Source of the DNA: Taxillus chinensis | Lineage: Eukaryota; Streptophyta; Magnoliopsida; Santalales; Loranthaceae | Reading direction: 5' to 3' | NCBI GenBank assembly: GCA_023512835.1 | Contig: CM042088.1 | Coordinates: 41,626,271-41,690,270, forward strand | DNA length: 64,000 nucleotides | Shown: positions 48,101-59,800 of the stretch, piece by piece | Layout: each line of letters opens with the position of its first letter | Numbering within the stretch: the first letter of the stretch is position 1 | Program-made: the position numbers and the translations under genes | The notes under the pieces: model-generated | What the model was told of the DNA's origin: nothing | Databases searched by the model: none | Seen by the model: only the letters and a program-made list of their open reading frames with translations

Positions 48101-50485
48101 CGACATAAACTAAGATTGTTGATAGATATTCTCTCAATTTCCATTAAAAAAAACAAAAATGAATGCTACCTCTTTAGGATCTGCCAGCATCCCAACAATG
48201 GCTGCATCGATAGCGTCCTGGTTTTCAGTCCTGGAAGCTCTCGCTGCTAGCAAGATAACATGCTCCTTCTCGACACCCTTAGTAAACACTTCAACGAGGC
48301 TTCTATCAACACTCAACTTGTTGAGAGTTAATGTCCCTGTTTTGTCACTGCAGAGAACATCCATTCCTGCCATTTCCTCAATGGCAGTCATTCTTTTAGT
48401 TATGGCACCCTGCTGGGATAGCCTGTGGGATCCAATGGCCATTGTAACGGACAAAACCGTTGGCATAGCAATGGGAATCCCTCCGATCAACAGGACAAGC
48501 AAGTTGTCAATTCCATCCCTGTACTTGCGGTGCTGTATCGGGTACATAACTACGAGCTCAATAAGCATCCCAATGGCAATAGAGCAAATGCAGAAGTTCC
48601 CGATGGAAGTAAGGACCTTCTGGAAGTGACCAATTTGATTGGTGCTGTCCACCAAATGAGCAGCCTTACCAAAAAATGTATGAACGCCAGTGGCAATCAC
48701 GACAGCCTCAATCTCTCCTTGCTTACAGGTTGAACCAGAAAACACTTCTTCATGAGGGTTCTTAGTGACAGGAAGAGATTCTCCTGTGAGAGCAGATTGA
48801 TCAATCTTCAGGGGATCACCCTCAAGAAGACGGGCGTCGGCAGGGACGATGTCTCCCAGTTTAATGGTGATTATGTCTCCAGGAACCAGAACTGCCGCAT
48901 CTTTCTCACTCCATCTGCCATCTCTGAGAACCTATATTTTAGAAGCATAAAACACGGCACTGGGGGTAAGAAGAATGAAAACAGCTCGAATGGGGTAAGC
49001 AAGTGAAGTTTGAGGCACTTCTCCTACCTTGCCTTTGGGAGCTAAACCTGCCATAAGGGCTGCTGCAGCATTTCCAGCATTGTTTTCCTCTATAAAACTA
49101 ATGGTAGAGTTTATGAACAGCAACACAATGATACCCACAAAGTCCTGCCAGTCGGGAGGCCTGTTATCTCCGTTGGAGAGGACGATAGCCATAAGAGCAG
49201 CAGCCTCCATGACCCACGACAAAGGGTTCCACATGAAGCCCAGAAACTTCAACAATTTGCTCTCCTGTTTGTTTTCGAGACAGGAATTAATCACCAATGA
49301 GTCACACCGTACTCCAGCATCACAAAGCTTTGTATTAAGGGGCCAACTTGAAAAAAAGAAAAAAAAATGTATTCCATCAAACGAAGGGAAAGAAATGCCT
49401 CGCCTTTTTTTCTTCCAATTTGTTGGGCCCAAATATATTGAGCCGGTTCTCTCCTTCTTCTGTGGAAAGACCTTCTGTCGTACATTTTAGCTGCGCGAAC
49501 ACTTCCTCTATTGGAATTTTTTCCTGCAAATCATAAATCAAAGTTTTGCGTAATTAAATATTGATGAATGCATCGACCAAGAACTATATCATTGACAATT
49601 CAAAGTTCCATTTATGAGTTTCTGCGATTTAGCTGCTTGTATTAGATTAGATGTGTGTCTGAAGCCAAAATTTAAATTTGATTAGACCCAAAAGCTGTAA
49701 ATTATAAAATTTATTCAGGTAATCAACTATATATATGTGTGTGTGTGTGTGTAAGAGAGTGTGTTTACAAAAAATACAAAGTGATATTATAAATGCGTCA
49801 AATTAAAACGCTCAATGTACATATATCTAAATAATTAATATGCTGCAAAAACATATTTACTTTCTCTGCCAATCAAAAGTTTGTAATCAATCAAAAGGGG
49901 GCCGAAAAAAAAAATCAAGCCGAGAAGAATATCCAAAATATTCGAAGGAGACCAAAAAAAAAACGAAGAGATTGGCAGTCAACGAAAGAGGAATATTCGA
50001 ATATGGCGATGTTCCAAGCCAGTGTGAATTGACGATGTTGTCCCTACTCCCTACTCCGAGTCGGCGAGTCCGGCCATTGGATTTAAATAATATTAAATCA
50101 AAGAGACGGTAAAGCAGTACGGAAGCAGTACCGCCTCCTGCCTCAACCAACCCCACACGAGTCGCGATCCCAATGATAATAAACAAATAAATCAAAAAAA
50201 AAAAAAAACCGAAGTCCGAAGCCGTGAAAATAGAACAGATCATTAGAGTTTTGGATCAAAACCAAAAATAGACTCCGAAAATCTAATCCAGCGATACGTA
50301 CGTAAGGATCTCGATGCCATATTTTCCATATTCAAATTAGGATCGCAACATAAAATCCATACACAGATCATCATCACCCGGCCTCACAGGCTACGTACGT
50401 ATGTCATAATCATATAATAAATTAAATCAGACAACTTGATCACAAATTTGATATTTACTCGATCAGAGACGTACGGTAATATATA

Positions 50486-50516
<31 letters not shown>

Positions 50517-50635
50517 AAACAAAACCAAAAAAATGAACATATAAAGCGTACTCGATCAGGTTAATTAATCGGCCTCATATCAATGTTTTTGAACACAGAT
50601 TCAAGAATGCCATGGAAAAGAAATGATGATGATGG

Positions 50636-50669
<34 letters not shown>

Positions 50670-50725
50670 AAATCGACGGATTCGTTTTTTATCTGCTCCA
50701 GACTGATAGCCCTATCGGTGTTCAT
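45137..50725 (-). CDS. Plasma-membrane P-type H+-ATPase (AHA/PMA family)
   Basis: Sixteen exons were joined by reading frame: 50725-50669, 49523-49404, 49264-49028, 48931-48170, 48079-47957, 47847-47743, 47651-47507, 47429-47265, 46990-46752, 46645-46613, 46507-46426, 46311-46151, 46040-45867, 45770-45588, 45504-45323 and 45233-45137. They give exactly 954 aa with no stop. The pump exports protons and energises transport at the plasma membrane. Landmarks are TGES (187-190), phosphorylated D334 in [24 protein letters not shown] (591-599), ten expected membrane helices and a C-terminal autoinhibitory region ending HYTV, whose penultimate Thr953 is the 14-3-3 site in this family. An in-frame stop precedes the ATG. 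All introns are GT-AG except the second, which starts GC. Sequence details ([27 protein letters not shown]) resemble the AHA6/8/9 clade, but this is only an impression. Confidence 0.96.
49265..49403 (-). other. Predicted GC-AG intron (second intron of the H+-ATPase gene)
   Basis: The upstream exon must end after ...NKLEEKK and the downstream exon must start ESKLLKF to match the family. At that point the sense sequence reads AAAAAAG|GCGAGG, so the intron begins with GC at 49403; its acceptor is AACAAACAG ending at 49265. No GT lies close enough to keep the frame. GC-AG introns make up a small share of plant introns and are spliced by the U2 machinery. Confidence 0.75.
49524..50668 (-). other. 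First intron of the H+-ATPase gene with microsatellites
   Basis: A 1145-bp intron separates the 19-codon first exon from the rest. It holds (TA)n tracts next to the donor (50639-50664) and at 50479-50516, and an (AT)n(GT)n tract at about 49729-49752. The purine-rich patch 49895-50000 gives frames without meaning. No nested gene is seen. Confidence 0.7.
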
Positions 50726-50845
50726 CTTCAACCTCTCGCTGGCCCAACGCTACGTAGATACACCACACCCCCCCGCGCGCAGCAACTATAGCTAGTACGT
50801 AGCTCTCTCTCGAAAACCCTAACGTAAAATGTAGAGTCTCTCTCT

Positions 50846-50889
50846 TCAGAGCTCCATGTCGATCACTACTACTACGAGACAAAAGCCAT
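50846..50889 (-). promoter_or_regulatory. Two short upstream ORFs in the H+-ATPase leader
   Basis: Between the predicted start of transcription (about 51065) and the main ATG, the minus strand has two ATGs. The first opens a 5-residue ORF (MAFVS, 50889-50872, stop TAG), the second a 3-residue ORF (MEL, 50857-50846, stop TGA). Both end well before the main start. uORFs are documented in some plant PMA leaders, where they affect translation; that effect here is inferred. Confidence 0.55.
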
Positions 50890-51095
50890 GATCCAACTTG
50901 GACCTCTGTCTCTCTCTCTCTCGCTTGTTACAGCGTTTTCGGTCGATCGATCGGCGTACGTCGTCTCTCTGCAAAAGGGAGAGACGCGCGCGCTCTGTGT
51001 GGAATTGAGTGAGGGTGGCGCGGGGTATAGGCCTCGATCGAGGAGGGAGAGATGGCGGAGGAGGTACAGGCCTCGGCTATGGGCTTGGGGGGCTG

Positions 51096-51104
51096 CTATT
51101 TATA
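51096..51104 (-). promoter_or_regulatory. TATA box of the H+-ATPase gene
   Basis: The minus strand reads TATAAATAG here, a near-consensus plant TATA box, 371 bases upstream of the ATG. It would place the start of transcription around 51065 and yield a leader of about 340 bases with CT-rich tracts (50900-50925, 50800-50850). Confidence 0.65.
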
Positions 51105-51299
51105 CACTGCCTGCGTGCCTTGGCCCAACCCCGGACCCGTTTCTCTCCCACGCCCCGGTTGGCGTCGCGTGCGTTTGGCGAGGCATATTTATATCACACA
51201 CAAATTTGGGAATTTCGTATTAATGTTCTCTCTCTGTGTCTTGTTTAATTTTCTTTTTTTTTCTTTTTTTTTTTTAGTAATCATTTAATGAAATAACCT

Positions 51300-54290
51300 A
51301 TTCACGCCGTCCAACAGCGGTAACTATTCATTGTTGTTGACAGATCTGTACCCAAATAATAATAATAATAATAATAATTTTGGCCGGCTCTGTCGAAACC
51401 AAAGGAATGGCAGCAATCAATGCACAGCATTTGTTCCTCTGAGGTCCTTCTGGGTTTTGAGTCCCTCGAGGCATGCAGGCAACTCTACCGAGTGAGATCG
51501 GATTCTTAACTCGCCGCAACCGACCCGCCCCCAGCTTTCAATGCATCTTCTTACAATATTTTCTCTCATTATTATTTCCTGTCATGTATTTCTTTTCAGA
51601 GTTAATTAAATGCTGAACCCTGTGTGATTTTCTTGGCTCATAAAATATTAGATATTTTCATCATATGCATGCCTCGTGTTTTCAGTTCCTGCAAAACGTA
51701 AATAATATAATTCTGTGGCATTTGGAAAAAAGAGCCAAAACGTAAAAAGGTTTATGAGTTTTGTGAATGTTGATTGACTCGATCTATGCATGGAACTTGA
51801 AAAACTGGAACCCCCACGTCGCACGATTTCAAGCGTTCCATGTATATTTGCTTGTTCGGCGGAAAAGGCAGGTGCTGCTAGGTGTCAATTATGAGGCAGG
51901 CTAGCTTATATATATGGTAATAGAATAGTTTGCTCGGGACGTGAAGAGGAGTGAGGATTACCGTTGATTATTTGCATCTTTTATCTCTCTGGTCTGAGTT
52001 GATATGGTACTAGCCAAGATTTGATTGAACAATATCAGCAAGGTGATTACCATTAGGTCTCATGACATTGAAATTCAAATTAGACCAGAAAAAAGGTTTA
52101 GGACGATTTTATATTATAAGAACACGATTTTATCTTTTAAAAAATATGAATAAAATTTAGTCAGGATTCCTAGAATAGGATTTTTGGATATAGGGAATGA
52201 ATATTGCTTAGATTTACTATTTATTTCCTAAAAAAATTATTGTATTTTATTTGACACGTTTGTATTTTTTTACATATGTACTAAACAGTATAAGAAAGAG
52301 AAAACAATAAAAATATTATTTTAATATCATAGAAAAGTTTTAGGGAATGATATATATATATATATATATTTAAGGTTTTTTAAAATGAGTAAAATTTTAG
52401 GAAGTGTCGTTTTTATATAAAATTGGATAAAAGTTTATGAAATCTAATGTGGATGATCTGAGATCATTTATAATGGATTGGCTATACTTTAGTTAAATTT
52501 TACCCTAATATTCAATTTATAAAATTTAGCTAGCCAACTTCAACAACTCTAACTAACAGGCTTAATATGGTTTTCATCACATTTAGCATAATTAAACACA
52601 TTAATGGTCACATACAATACTATAACTAAACGACATAAATCAATTATGGATGTGAGACATCAAAATTACATGCAATGTGATCTATACATGTCTATTTTCA
52701 ACTAGTTCTACTTAATTTCTTATTAAGATAAAAACTTAATACAATACAATAGAGGGTAATGAACTAAATACTTTATTTTTAATTAAAAAAAATACATGAA
52801 TGTATAAAGACATAAAAATGTTCAAAATCATACATAGAACAATAAAACACAATGTAATACAAAATTACTCTAACTAAAACATGATATCATCATAAAAATG
52901 ACGTTAATATAAGCAGTGTGGTCATGAAAGACCTTGATTGACAATTATTTTATAAATAAATCAACTATTATGAAGTTTGTTCCAATATATTGTATAGAAA
53001 TCTGTATACTCTATATTTCAAAAGTATTTAATGTTAGTAATGTCTTGACATATAATAATTCTTGTTGTTATTAGAATATAACAATAACAATAACAATAAC
53101 AATGTTCTAATAAGATCATTAAGTATCATTGATCTATCTTGAATACCCATAGGGAATGGGTGTGACAAAGTTTAATGTAGGTAACTACAATATATATTTA
53201 AATCAAAGATGTAAAAGATGGTAAAAACAAATTTCATATTTTAAGTTTTTTATTAAACATAATTAAAATTATATAATAATATCATAATTGTCAATAAATG
53301 TAAGGGATATATAATCTACAAATTATAATTTTATAATGCAAAATATATATAACTATGTTGTCATTAAAAAGTACAATTTAAAAACTCAATCAACTAACAA
53401 AATATTAGTTGAAGATTTGATTTGTTGAAACTGCTAAAAAATGTACAATTTTGAAGACTTAAAGACTTCAACTATTCTTTAGAAAGTAGAATAGTCACTG
53501 CATGTCATCTAGTCAATTGATCAAGATCAAAGACCCGAAAAGTAAAAGACATCTCAGAATAGTTGAAGTTGTCTAGTGTAATGCCTTATTCGAACTCAAA
53601 GGCTCGAAGGTCAAAGGCTCAAATGATTAATATAAGATTTCAAATTGAGGGAAGACTCAAAGGATTGAAAATCTAAAGGGTCAAAAATTGAACTCAAAGT
53701 CGCATGCTAATGGTGTTTAATTATGAGATTTTTGTGTTTTATCGTTTTGTGGGAGATCTAATCTCCAATGAGTATTCAACACAAAACAAATTAATAAGCT
53801 CATTGCTAAAAAACATTCAAGATCAACAAAAAAAAGACCACAACTCTAAGAGTGATGAATATTCAATAAATTATCTTATCATACAGTTTGTCTCTCTCTA
53901 ATTATGTAGTTATTCTTAGCTTGAATAAAACAATATTTCCCATTAAATCTAAAGTGTATTAGTACACGGTATATTGGACAATGATAAACGTCCATAATTT
54001 GTATAATTTTGATTTTATCTAAATAAATGATGAAAGGATTTTTCATCCTTAATTTTCAAAAAGTAATGATGAATTACTATATGTTGGGACGTGGTACGTG
54101 AAAAAAATATGCGCCCAAACCTTTTAAGAAGTTATTAGGAAATAAAAATTTAAATCCCTTAATTAACTTTTGACCGGGCCTCAAAAATGTTGTCTTGTCA
54201 TGAAGTTGAAAAATATAAAAAATGATGTAACCCTTTTCAATCAATCGTGAATTGTGTGTATTTGTGCAAGTAAATAAGGGGTTTAAGGCA
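51300..54290. other. Intergenic AT-rich DNA
   Basis: No gene found. Contents: (TA)n at about 52351-52370; a MITE-like patch near 52455-52560 (gatcatttataatgg ... ttagttaaattttacc) without a fixed partner end; an (AACAAT)n tract at about 53084-53104. The region 53500-53700 has repeated 'aaaggctcaaa/aagactcaaagg' words. Open frames are short. Confidence 0.45.
51355..51379. repeat. (AAT)n microsatellite
   Basis: About eight AAT units upstream of the H+-ATPase promoter. Confidence 0.9.
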
Positions 54291-54295
54291 TAATT

Positions 54296-54824
54296 ATTAG
54301 AAACTGGACAGGCCTGGTCAGTCTAGTTGGTGGACCAGTAAACTTGTAACCCGAGCATTTAACCGTTTTAGTTTTTTGATTGGATTATTTTTGAAAAATC
54401 GAAAAAAACCCGGCTGATCCAATCATTTTTTGTGACCCAGTTGGATTTTACAGAATCGGGCGATATTTTTTAAATGATAAAATATTATTTAATTTATTTT
54501 ATAATATAAAATTAATTTTAAATTAATGGCTAATGTTGACATTTCACTTTAATATCATTCCAAACTTTATCTGATTTTTCTTTTATTATAGATTCACGAC
54601 ATTAAACTTTAAAATTTATTAAGAATTTATGTTAAATATATACTTTAAAAATAAATAGTATTATATTAAAAGCATAATTTTATTGTGTGAGTTTAAAATA
54701 TTAATTTTATATGTAATTATTAATTATATAACCGGTTCGACTACTGACCTAGTGGTTGAACAAGTGACTCGATCACCTGGTGTCTTAGCCGGATCGATGT
54801 CTAATTTGGTTTTTCTAACTATGG
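54296..54824. mobile_element. Dispersed repeat with partly complementary ends
   Basis: The left part (ttagaaactggacaggcctggtcagtctagttggtggaccag) and the reverse complement of the right part (ttagaaaaaccaaattagac...ccggctaagacaccagg...) share 'ttagaaa' tips and a cluster of gg/cc-rich dinucleotide words. The centre is pure A/T-rich filler. This design (ccggttcga..., gaccagt... ends) is typical of a widespread plant non-autonomous repeat. About 530 bp, no coding. Confidence 0.4.
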
Positions 54825-54829
54825 TTTGA

Positions 54830-56440
54830 GACTTTGAAATTAAAAAATATCTACTCTGTCGTCGTTAAATAATCTCTTATATTGTTCATCAAATGTGTAA
54901 AAAAAAAGCGATTAAAAATAGCACTAAATAAATGAAATTTGGTTAAAATATATGGTGGCTAAGATCGAAAAATTATATTCGATATTTATAATAACTTGTT
55001 TGGTAAAACAAGGAACTTTATTAGATATAAAATGCATTTGTTGAAAATTACCAAAATATTCAATTTTGTTCTAACTTTTTTTTTTTTAAAAATTAACGGT
55101 ACACTATTATATACGTATTAATCAAATTGCCAATAAATAATTCATATTTTAAATTATTACCAGGCTTATTCACCAGAAATTTACAGATTTACAAAAAAAA
55201 TTACATCAGATTTCCTAAAATGAGGTATAAGAATAAAAAATAAATACCAAAGCCTCATGTTTTGGATTCATTATTCATCCATAAATATTTTTATTTTTAA
55301 TATATATTTCTACACATGTAAACTTTTGATTGCTTTGAGAGAGTAAAAAGTATAATAAAAATATATTATGTAAAAGAATAAAGATATAGATGAAAAATAA
55401 AATATGAAAAGATTTAAGGAGATAAATAAATTATAAAGAATATGTATACTATTTATTCCAAAATTAAGAATGGAGAAGTCAAATAATTTGATGTAGATGC
55501 TTTTAGGAGTCATTCGTCTCATCAAATTTCTGTTAACTTAGTAATAATCATTGCTTTCCTATTTTTTATGATAATTATAATCAAATTTTAATAAAAAAAT
55601 TTAAATTAACTAGTATTTCCCTATTTAATTAAAACAAATTAATTGAATTATTGTGATTCAAGTATATAAATAAGGCATTCCAAACTTGAATGCAATACAA
55701 AAAAGTTTTTTTCCGGTGTGATACTTTTAATTTGAATCATTAGATTCGTTTTTATTGGTCAAAATTATATTTTCTTTTAATTGATGTTCGCTATAGTAAA
55801 ATATAGTTAACTAAAAATTTAATATGACTAATTAAAAATATATTTAACACTCTATATTAAAATATTACACAATGTAATATTTTTTTTATTGCATGAAATA
55901 GGCAACGAAAATTATAATCTTACCAAGTAACTAATTATTTTAGAATAATATTATAAATTATTTTCATTGGACATATAAGGCAGTTTTATTTAAAAATAAA
56001 AAATAATTGATGTGATTGATGCAACATAAGTAGGTTACGAGTGAATACTTTTATTTAATATTATTAATTGAATGAATTAGTCGGATGATAACATGATGCT
56101 ATATAAGCCATATAATATATTTTTAAAATATTTAAAAAAGGCATCATTGTAATTGCGTGACATTTATCAAAGTTCTTTTTCATAATATATATAGTAAAAT
56201 TTTTATTTTTAAATATATTTATTTTATTATTTTTAAAATTGATTAGTTAGGCTCATTATTATATTTTCAAAATAGAAGATTTGATCAACGGTCCCAATCA
56301 TCGTTTTAATAACTTCGATCGGCAGCATATCATACAGAGGCGAGGTAACCCGATTTCTGTACGGGAATAGAACATAACTACTGCTGGAAACAAACGCCAC
56401 GGAACGAAACTGTTGATCCTCTCTCTTCTCCCTCAAAATA
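54830..56440. other. Very AT-rich intergenic DNA upstream of the coiled-coil gene
   Basis: No gene or clear repeat family. The last 150 bases probably contain the core promoter of the downstream gene. Confidence 0.5.
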
Positions 56441-56852
56441 AAAAATAAAAAAATCCCAAATCGAACCTAGCTCCAGATCTGGACAACAGCGACAAACCCT
56501 AGAACATCGCGAGCCTCGCGGACCAGGTCTTCGCTCTCTTTCTCTCTGTCCTGAGGTACGAATTTCCTGCTGTTCCATTGATTTTTCGATTTGATTGTTT
56601 TGATGTCTCCAGTGTTGTTGGTGTTGATCCTAATGCGTACTTTCGTAGCTATTGATCACTCGAGTTATCGCGCTGTTCAATCACGATGTTTGATGCATTT
56701 GGATTTGTTTGATTTGAGCTTAAACGTTTGTCTCTTGGTTGGGAATGGATGCATTTTACAGGAGGGGAGATCAAATGTTGATTGCGAGAGTTGGTTGTTT
56801 CTAGTGGATGAGTGTTGGTGTTGTTTCACGAAGGAAGCATAAGTGATTGCAG
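56441..56852 (+). promoter_or_regulatory. 5' leader exon and leader intron of the large coiled-coil gene
   Basis: A GC-richer leader (about 56450-56555, with the common plant words aaaccctag and a CT-rich stretch) ends at CTGAG|GTACG (56555). A leader intron 56556-56852 ends in gtgattgcag, eight bases before the ATG at 56861. Transcription start not fixed. Confidence 0.55.
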
Positions 56853-56860
56853 CCGGTGGG

Positions 56861-59800
56861 ATGGAGAAGGAGAAGGGCAAGCAGCGGTCTGATTTGCTCA
56901 AGGCCGGCCGTAAAAAGGTTCCCTTTGCGAAATACGAATTGCTGTTCTGCATTTCAGATTTGAATATATGTCTAGCCCTCACTTTTGGTTGCTGAGAAAG
57001 CCGAGGAAAAGAAAATTAAAAGGAAATAGTCAAGGAGAGCTGTATACTTGTTTCTTGTTTTTCTGAAGCTGAATGGCGTAAATAATTGCAGCCATCCATT
57101 TGGTTTATTGTACTCTATACTCTGCATCTAAGCTTCACACAACCAAAAATACAATTAGATAAAATTGGTTCTCTTATACAGCGGATTAGTTAAATGTAAA
57201 GTTGTTGGGTAAAAAGGGGCCTTAATTTTCTCTTAAGATGGTTTCCTTTTAATTTTCTCGTTCCCCATACTTTATGGGATTTGCTTTCTCTTATCTTGGA
57301 TATTTATTACCCAAGTAAGAAACCCCTGCTTAAGTAGCCGAATTTGTACTTTTTGATTTTTATCGCCTAAACATAAAGAACACATTCAAATCTAAATGGA
57401 ATCAGATTAGAAGTCCAATTTATAATTTTATTTTATTTTCTTTCCCCAGTCCTCTACAAAAACAAAAGGATTATTTTCTTCAGTTTTCATATCACCCAAA
57501 TTGAGGGTAAGGGTTTGTGATTTTCTACTATTTGGTTTGAGTGAATATGTGTTCTCAGGAAACAGAACAATGGATTCCAACTTCCTTTTTTCTTTTTGTT
57601 ATTGCTAGCTTCAACAATATCGACAAAAGAAGGGGAGTAAAGGCATTAGCCAAGGACAGGCATCTAACAAGCCTAGTGATTCTGAGCAGCATGGTGCTGA
57701 AACTGATGCTGATGCTGATGCTGCGTCTATTGTTAAACAAACAGCAGTGCAGCTTGGCTCTGTCGAAGAAGCCAATTCTTCACCCGAAATGTCTACGTCA
57801 GAGTCCTCTTATGATACTGATATTTCAACTGCTGGTCCCTTTTCAGTGCCGTTTTCTCCTAGAAGGGTCATGGGAGAAACAGAAGCTGTCTCTATCGGAC
57901 CTGGTGTTGAAATGATTGGCACCCAAAGTCCAGATACCAGTAATACGCACTCAGTGATGATGGTTTCTCCTTCAGAAACTTCTGAAATTCCAATTATTGG
58001 ATGGACGTCTTTGGATCCTGCTGATTCAACTAACCCAGCTTCTTCATTTAATGAAGCAGTAGCCACAGCTGAAGTGGTGCTCGAGGAGGGGGAAGCTCAG
58101 GTAACAGAAGTAGGTTGTGCCCACTTTCTTCTCATTGTACTATTCTGTTTTATATCATTTCTTTTTAAATATTAGCGACATAAGCTGGTCAGATGACTTA
58201 AATAATGTTTCCTGTGGTTTTGTTGTATAATTAAAGTCTCATTTGTTGCTGGATAGGGGCAATGCAGGAAGTTGGTTACGTGGGTTCAAAGGAGTTTCAC
58301 AATAACAGTGTGATTGAGCCCAAAGATGATGCGAGGGTTGCTGTATCTGAGGTTGGTGACGATCCTGAAATTGGTTCAGAGACATCTTCACGACTTGATC
58401 AGGCAGTGGAGATTAGCCTTGCAGACCATATTGGCTCATCATCTGATGTTGCAATGGACGATCCAATTGCACCTGCATCTGCTGAGTTTAGGCATGAAGA
58501 TACAATTAGGCTTGCTTTATCTGAGTTTGGTGACAATCCTGAAATTGGCACAGGGGCATCATCAGGACTATCTGGGATGACAGAGCAAACCATCAGGTCT
58601 GACCAAAGCTGTGAATCACCTGTCGTTTCAATAGCGAGTCTGCATTTATCTGCAGTGGCTGACCTTAGGCCTAAGGTGACTGATCTGCAGACAGAAGAAA
58701 TGGTACCAGATTCTTCAAAGGGAGAAAAATTGCAAATGCTATTTGAACCTAAGGATTCTGAAATTTGTCATAAACAAGGGCTCCAAGGAGAAGGAGAAGA
58801 CATGACAGCAGATGAGGGACATAGAAAGCAAGATTTAACTCAGGTATCTACTGCATATGAGGCTAATATTAATGAAGAGCCTCTGAAAACTAATACCAAC
58901 AACTTTTCTGGTGAATGTGATGTATCTTCAACTTTAGACATAAGCTCAATCAGCCTTACACAACTTGCAGAGGTGATAAATGGGCTTGATGAGAATGATT
59001 TTAGGTTTCTTCTCAAATCCAGAGAATCAGATTCAAATGCAGAAGTACATTATCATGCTTTTCATGTTTTTGAGAAATTTAAAGAGCAGCTTTTTCTCAC
59101 AAACATTGGAAAAGATTTATTTCACTTGAAAATTTCCGAACAGGCTGAAATGCAGGTAGAGTTAGAAAGCCAGTACCACCAGTTGGTTGAAGAAATATCT
59201 GTTCTCAGTACCTCACATAATGAAGTTAAAGATAAGAATAAAATCCTTGCTGAAGAGCTTGCACGTTGTAGTTCTGAGATTATGGCCATTACTGCTAATA
59301 GAGAGGAGCTACAAAACCAATTTAATTTTGTGAAAGTGGAGAATGAAGCCTTTTCTGCCCTCGTCAATGATCTGCAGTTCCAACTTGAGAAGTCAAGAGA
59401 AGGTTTTTCGGAACTGTCTACTGAGATAGCAAACTGCAGAGATTTGGTGGCAGATCTGCAAGTCAAAAACAAAAACTTAAATGAGAATCTTGTTGCAGTG
59501 GCACAGGATAGCACAAAGCTTGCAGAGGAAAAAGAATATTTAGTTAATGAAAATGAAAATTTGTTGTCAGAGATAGCTTGCAGCAAAGGTTTCGTGGCGT
59601 CTCTACAACTGAAGATTGCCAACTTGAGTGAGAGTCTTAGTTCAGTCAGTGAGGAGAGAAGGAAACTTGAGGAAGCGAAGGGCCATTTTATTGATGATAC
59701 GGAGATTTTGTCTACAAAGATTGTTGGCTTTGAGGATTTGGTGGCTTCTCTAGAGTTACAAAATGCAAAATTAGTTGAGAGGCTTTCCTTAGTAACAGAA

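Noticed and set aside
48159..48733. Two long plus-strand frames opposite the H+-ATPase catalytic exon
   Set aside because: The minus-strand frame carries all P-type ATPase motifs; the plus-strand frames have none.
57541..57915. 124-codon plus-strand frame with Leu/Met runs
   Set aside because: It is a shifted frame over intron and exon of the coiled-coil gene; the Met/Leu run comes from a gctgatgctgatgct repeat that reads (AD)n in the true frame.
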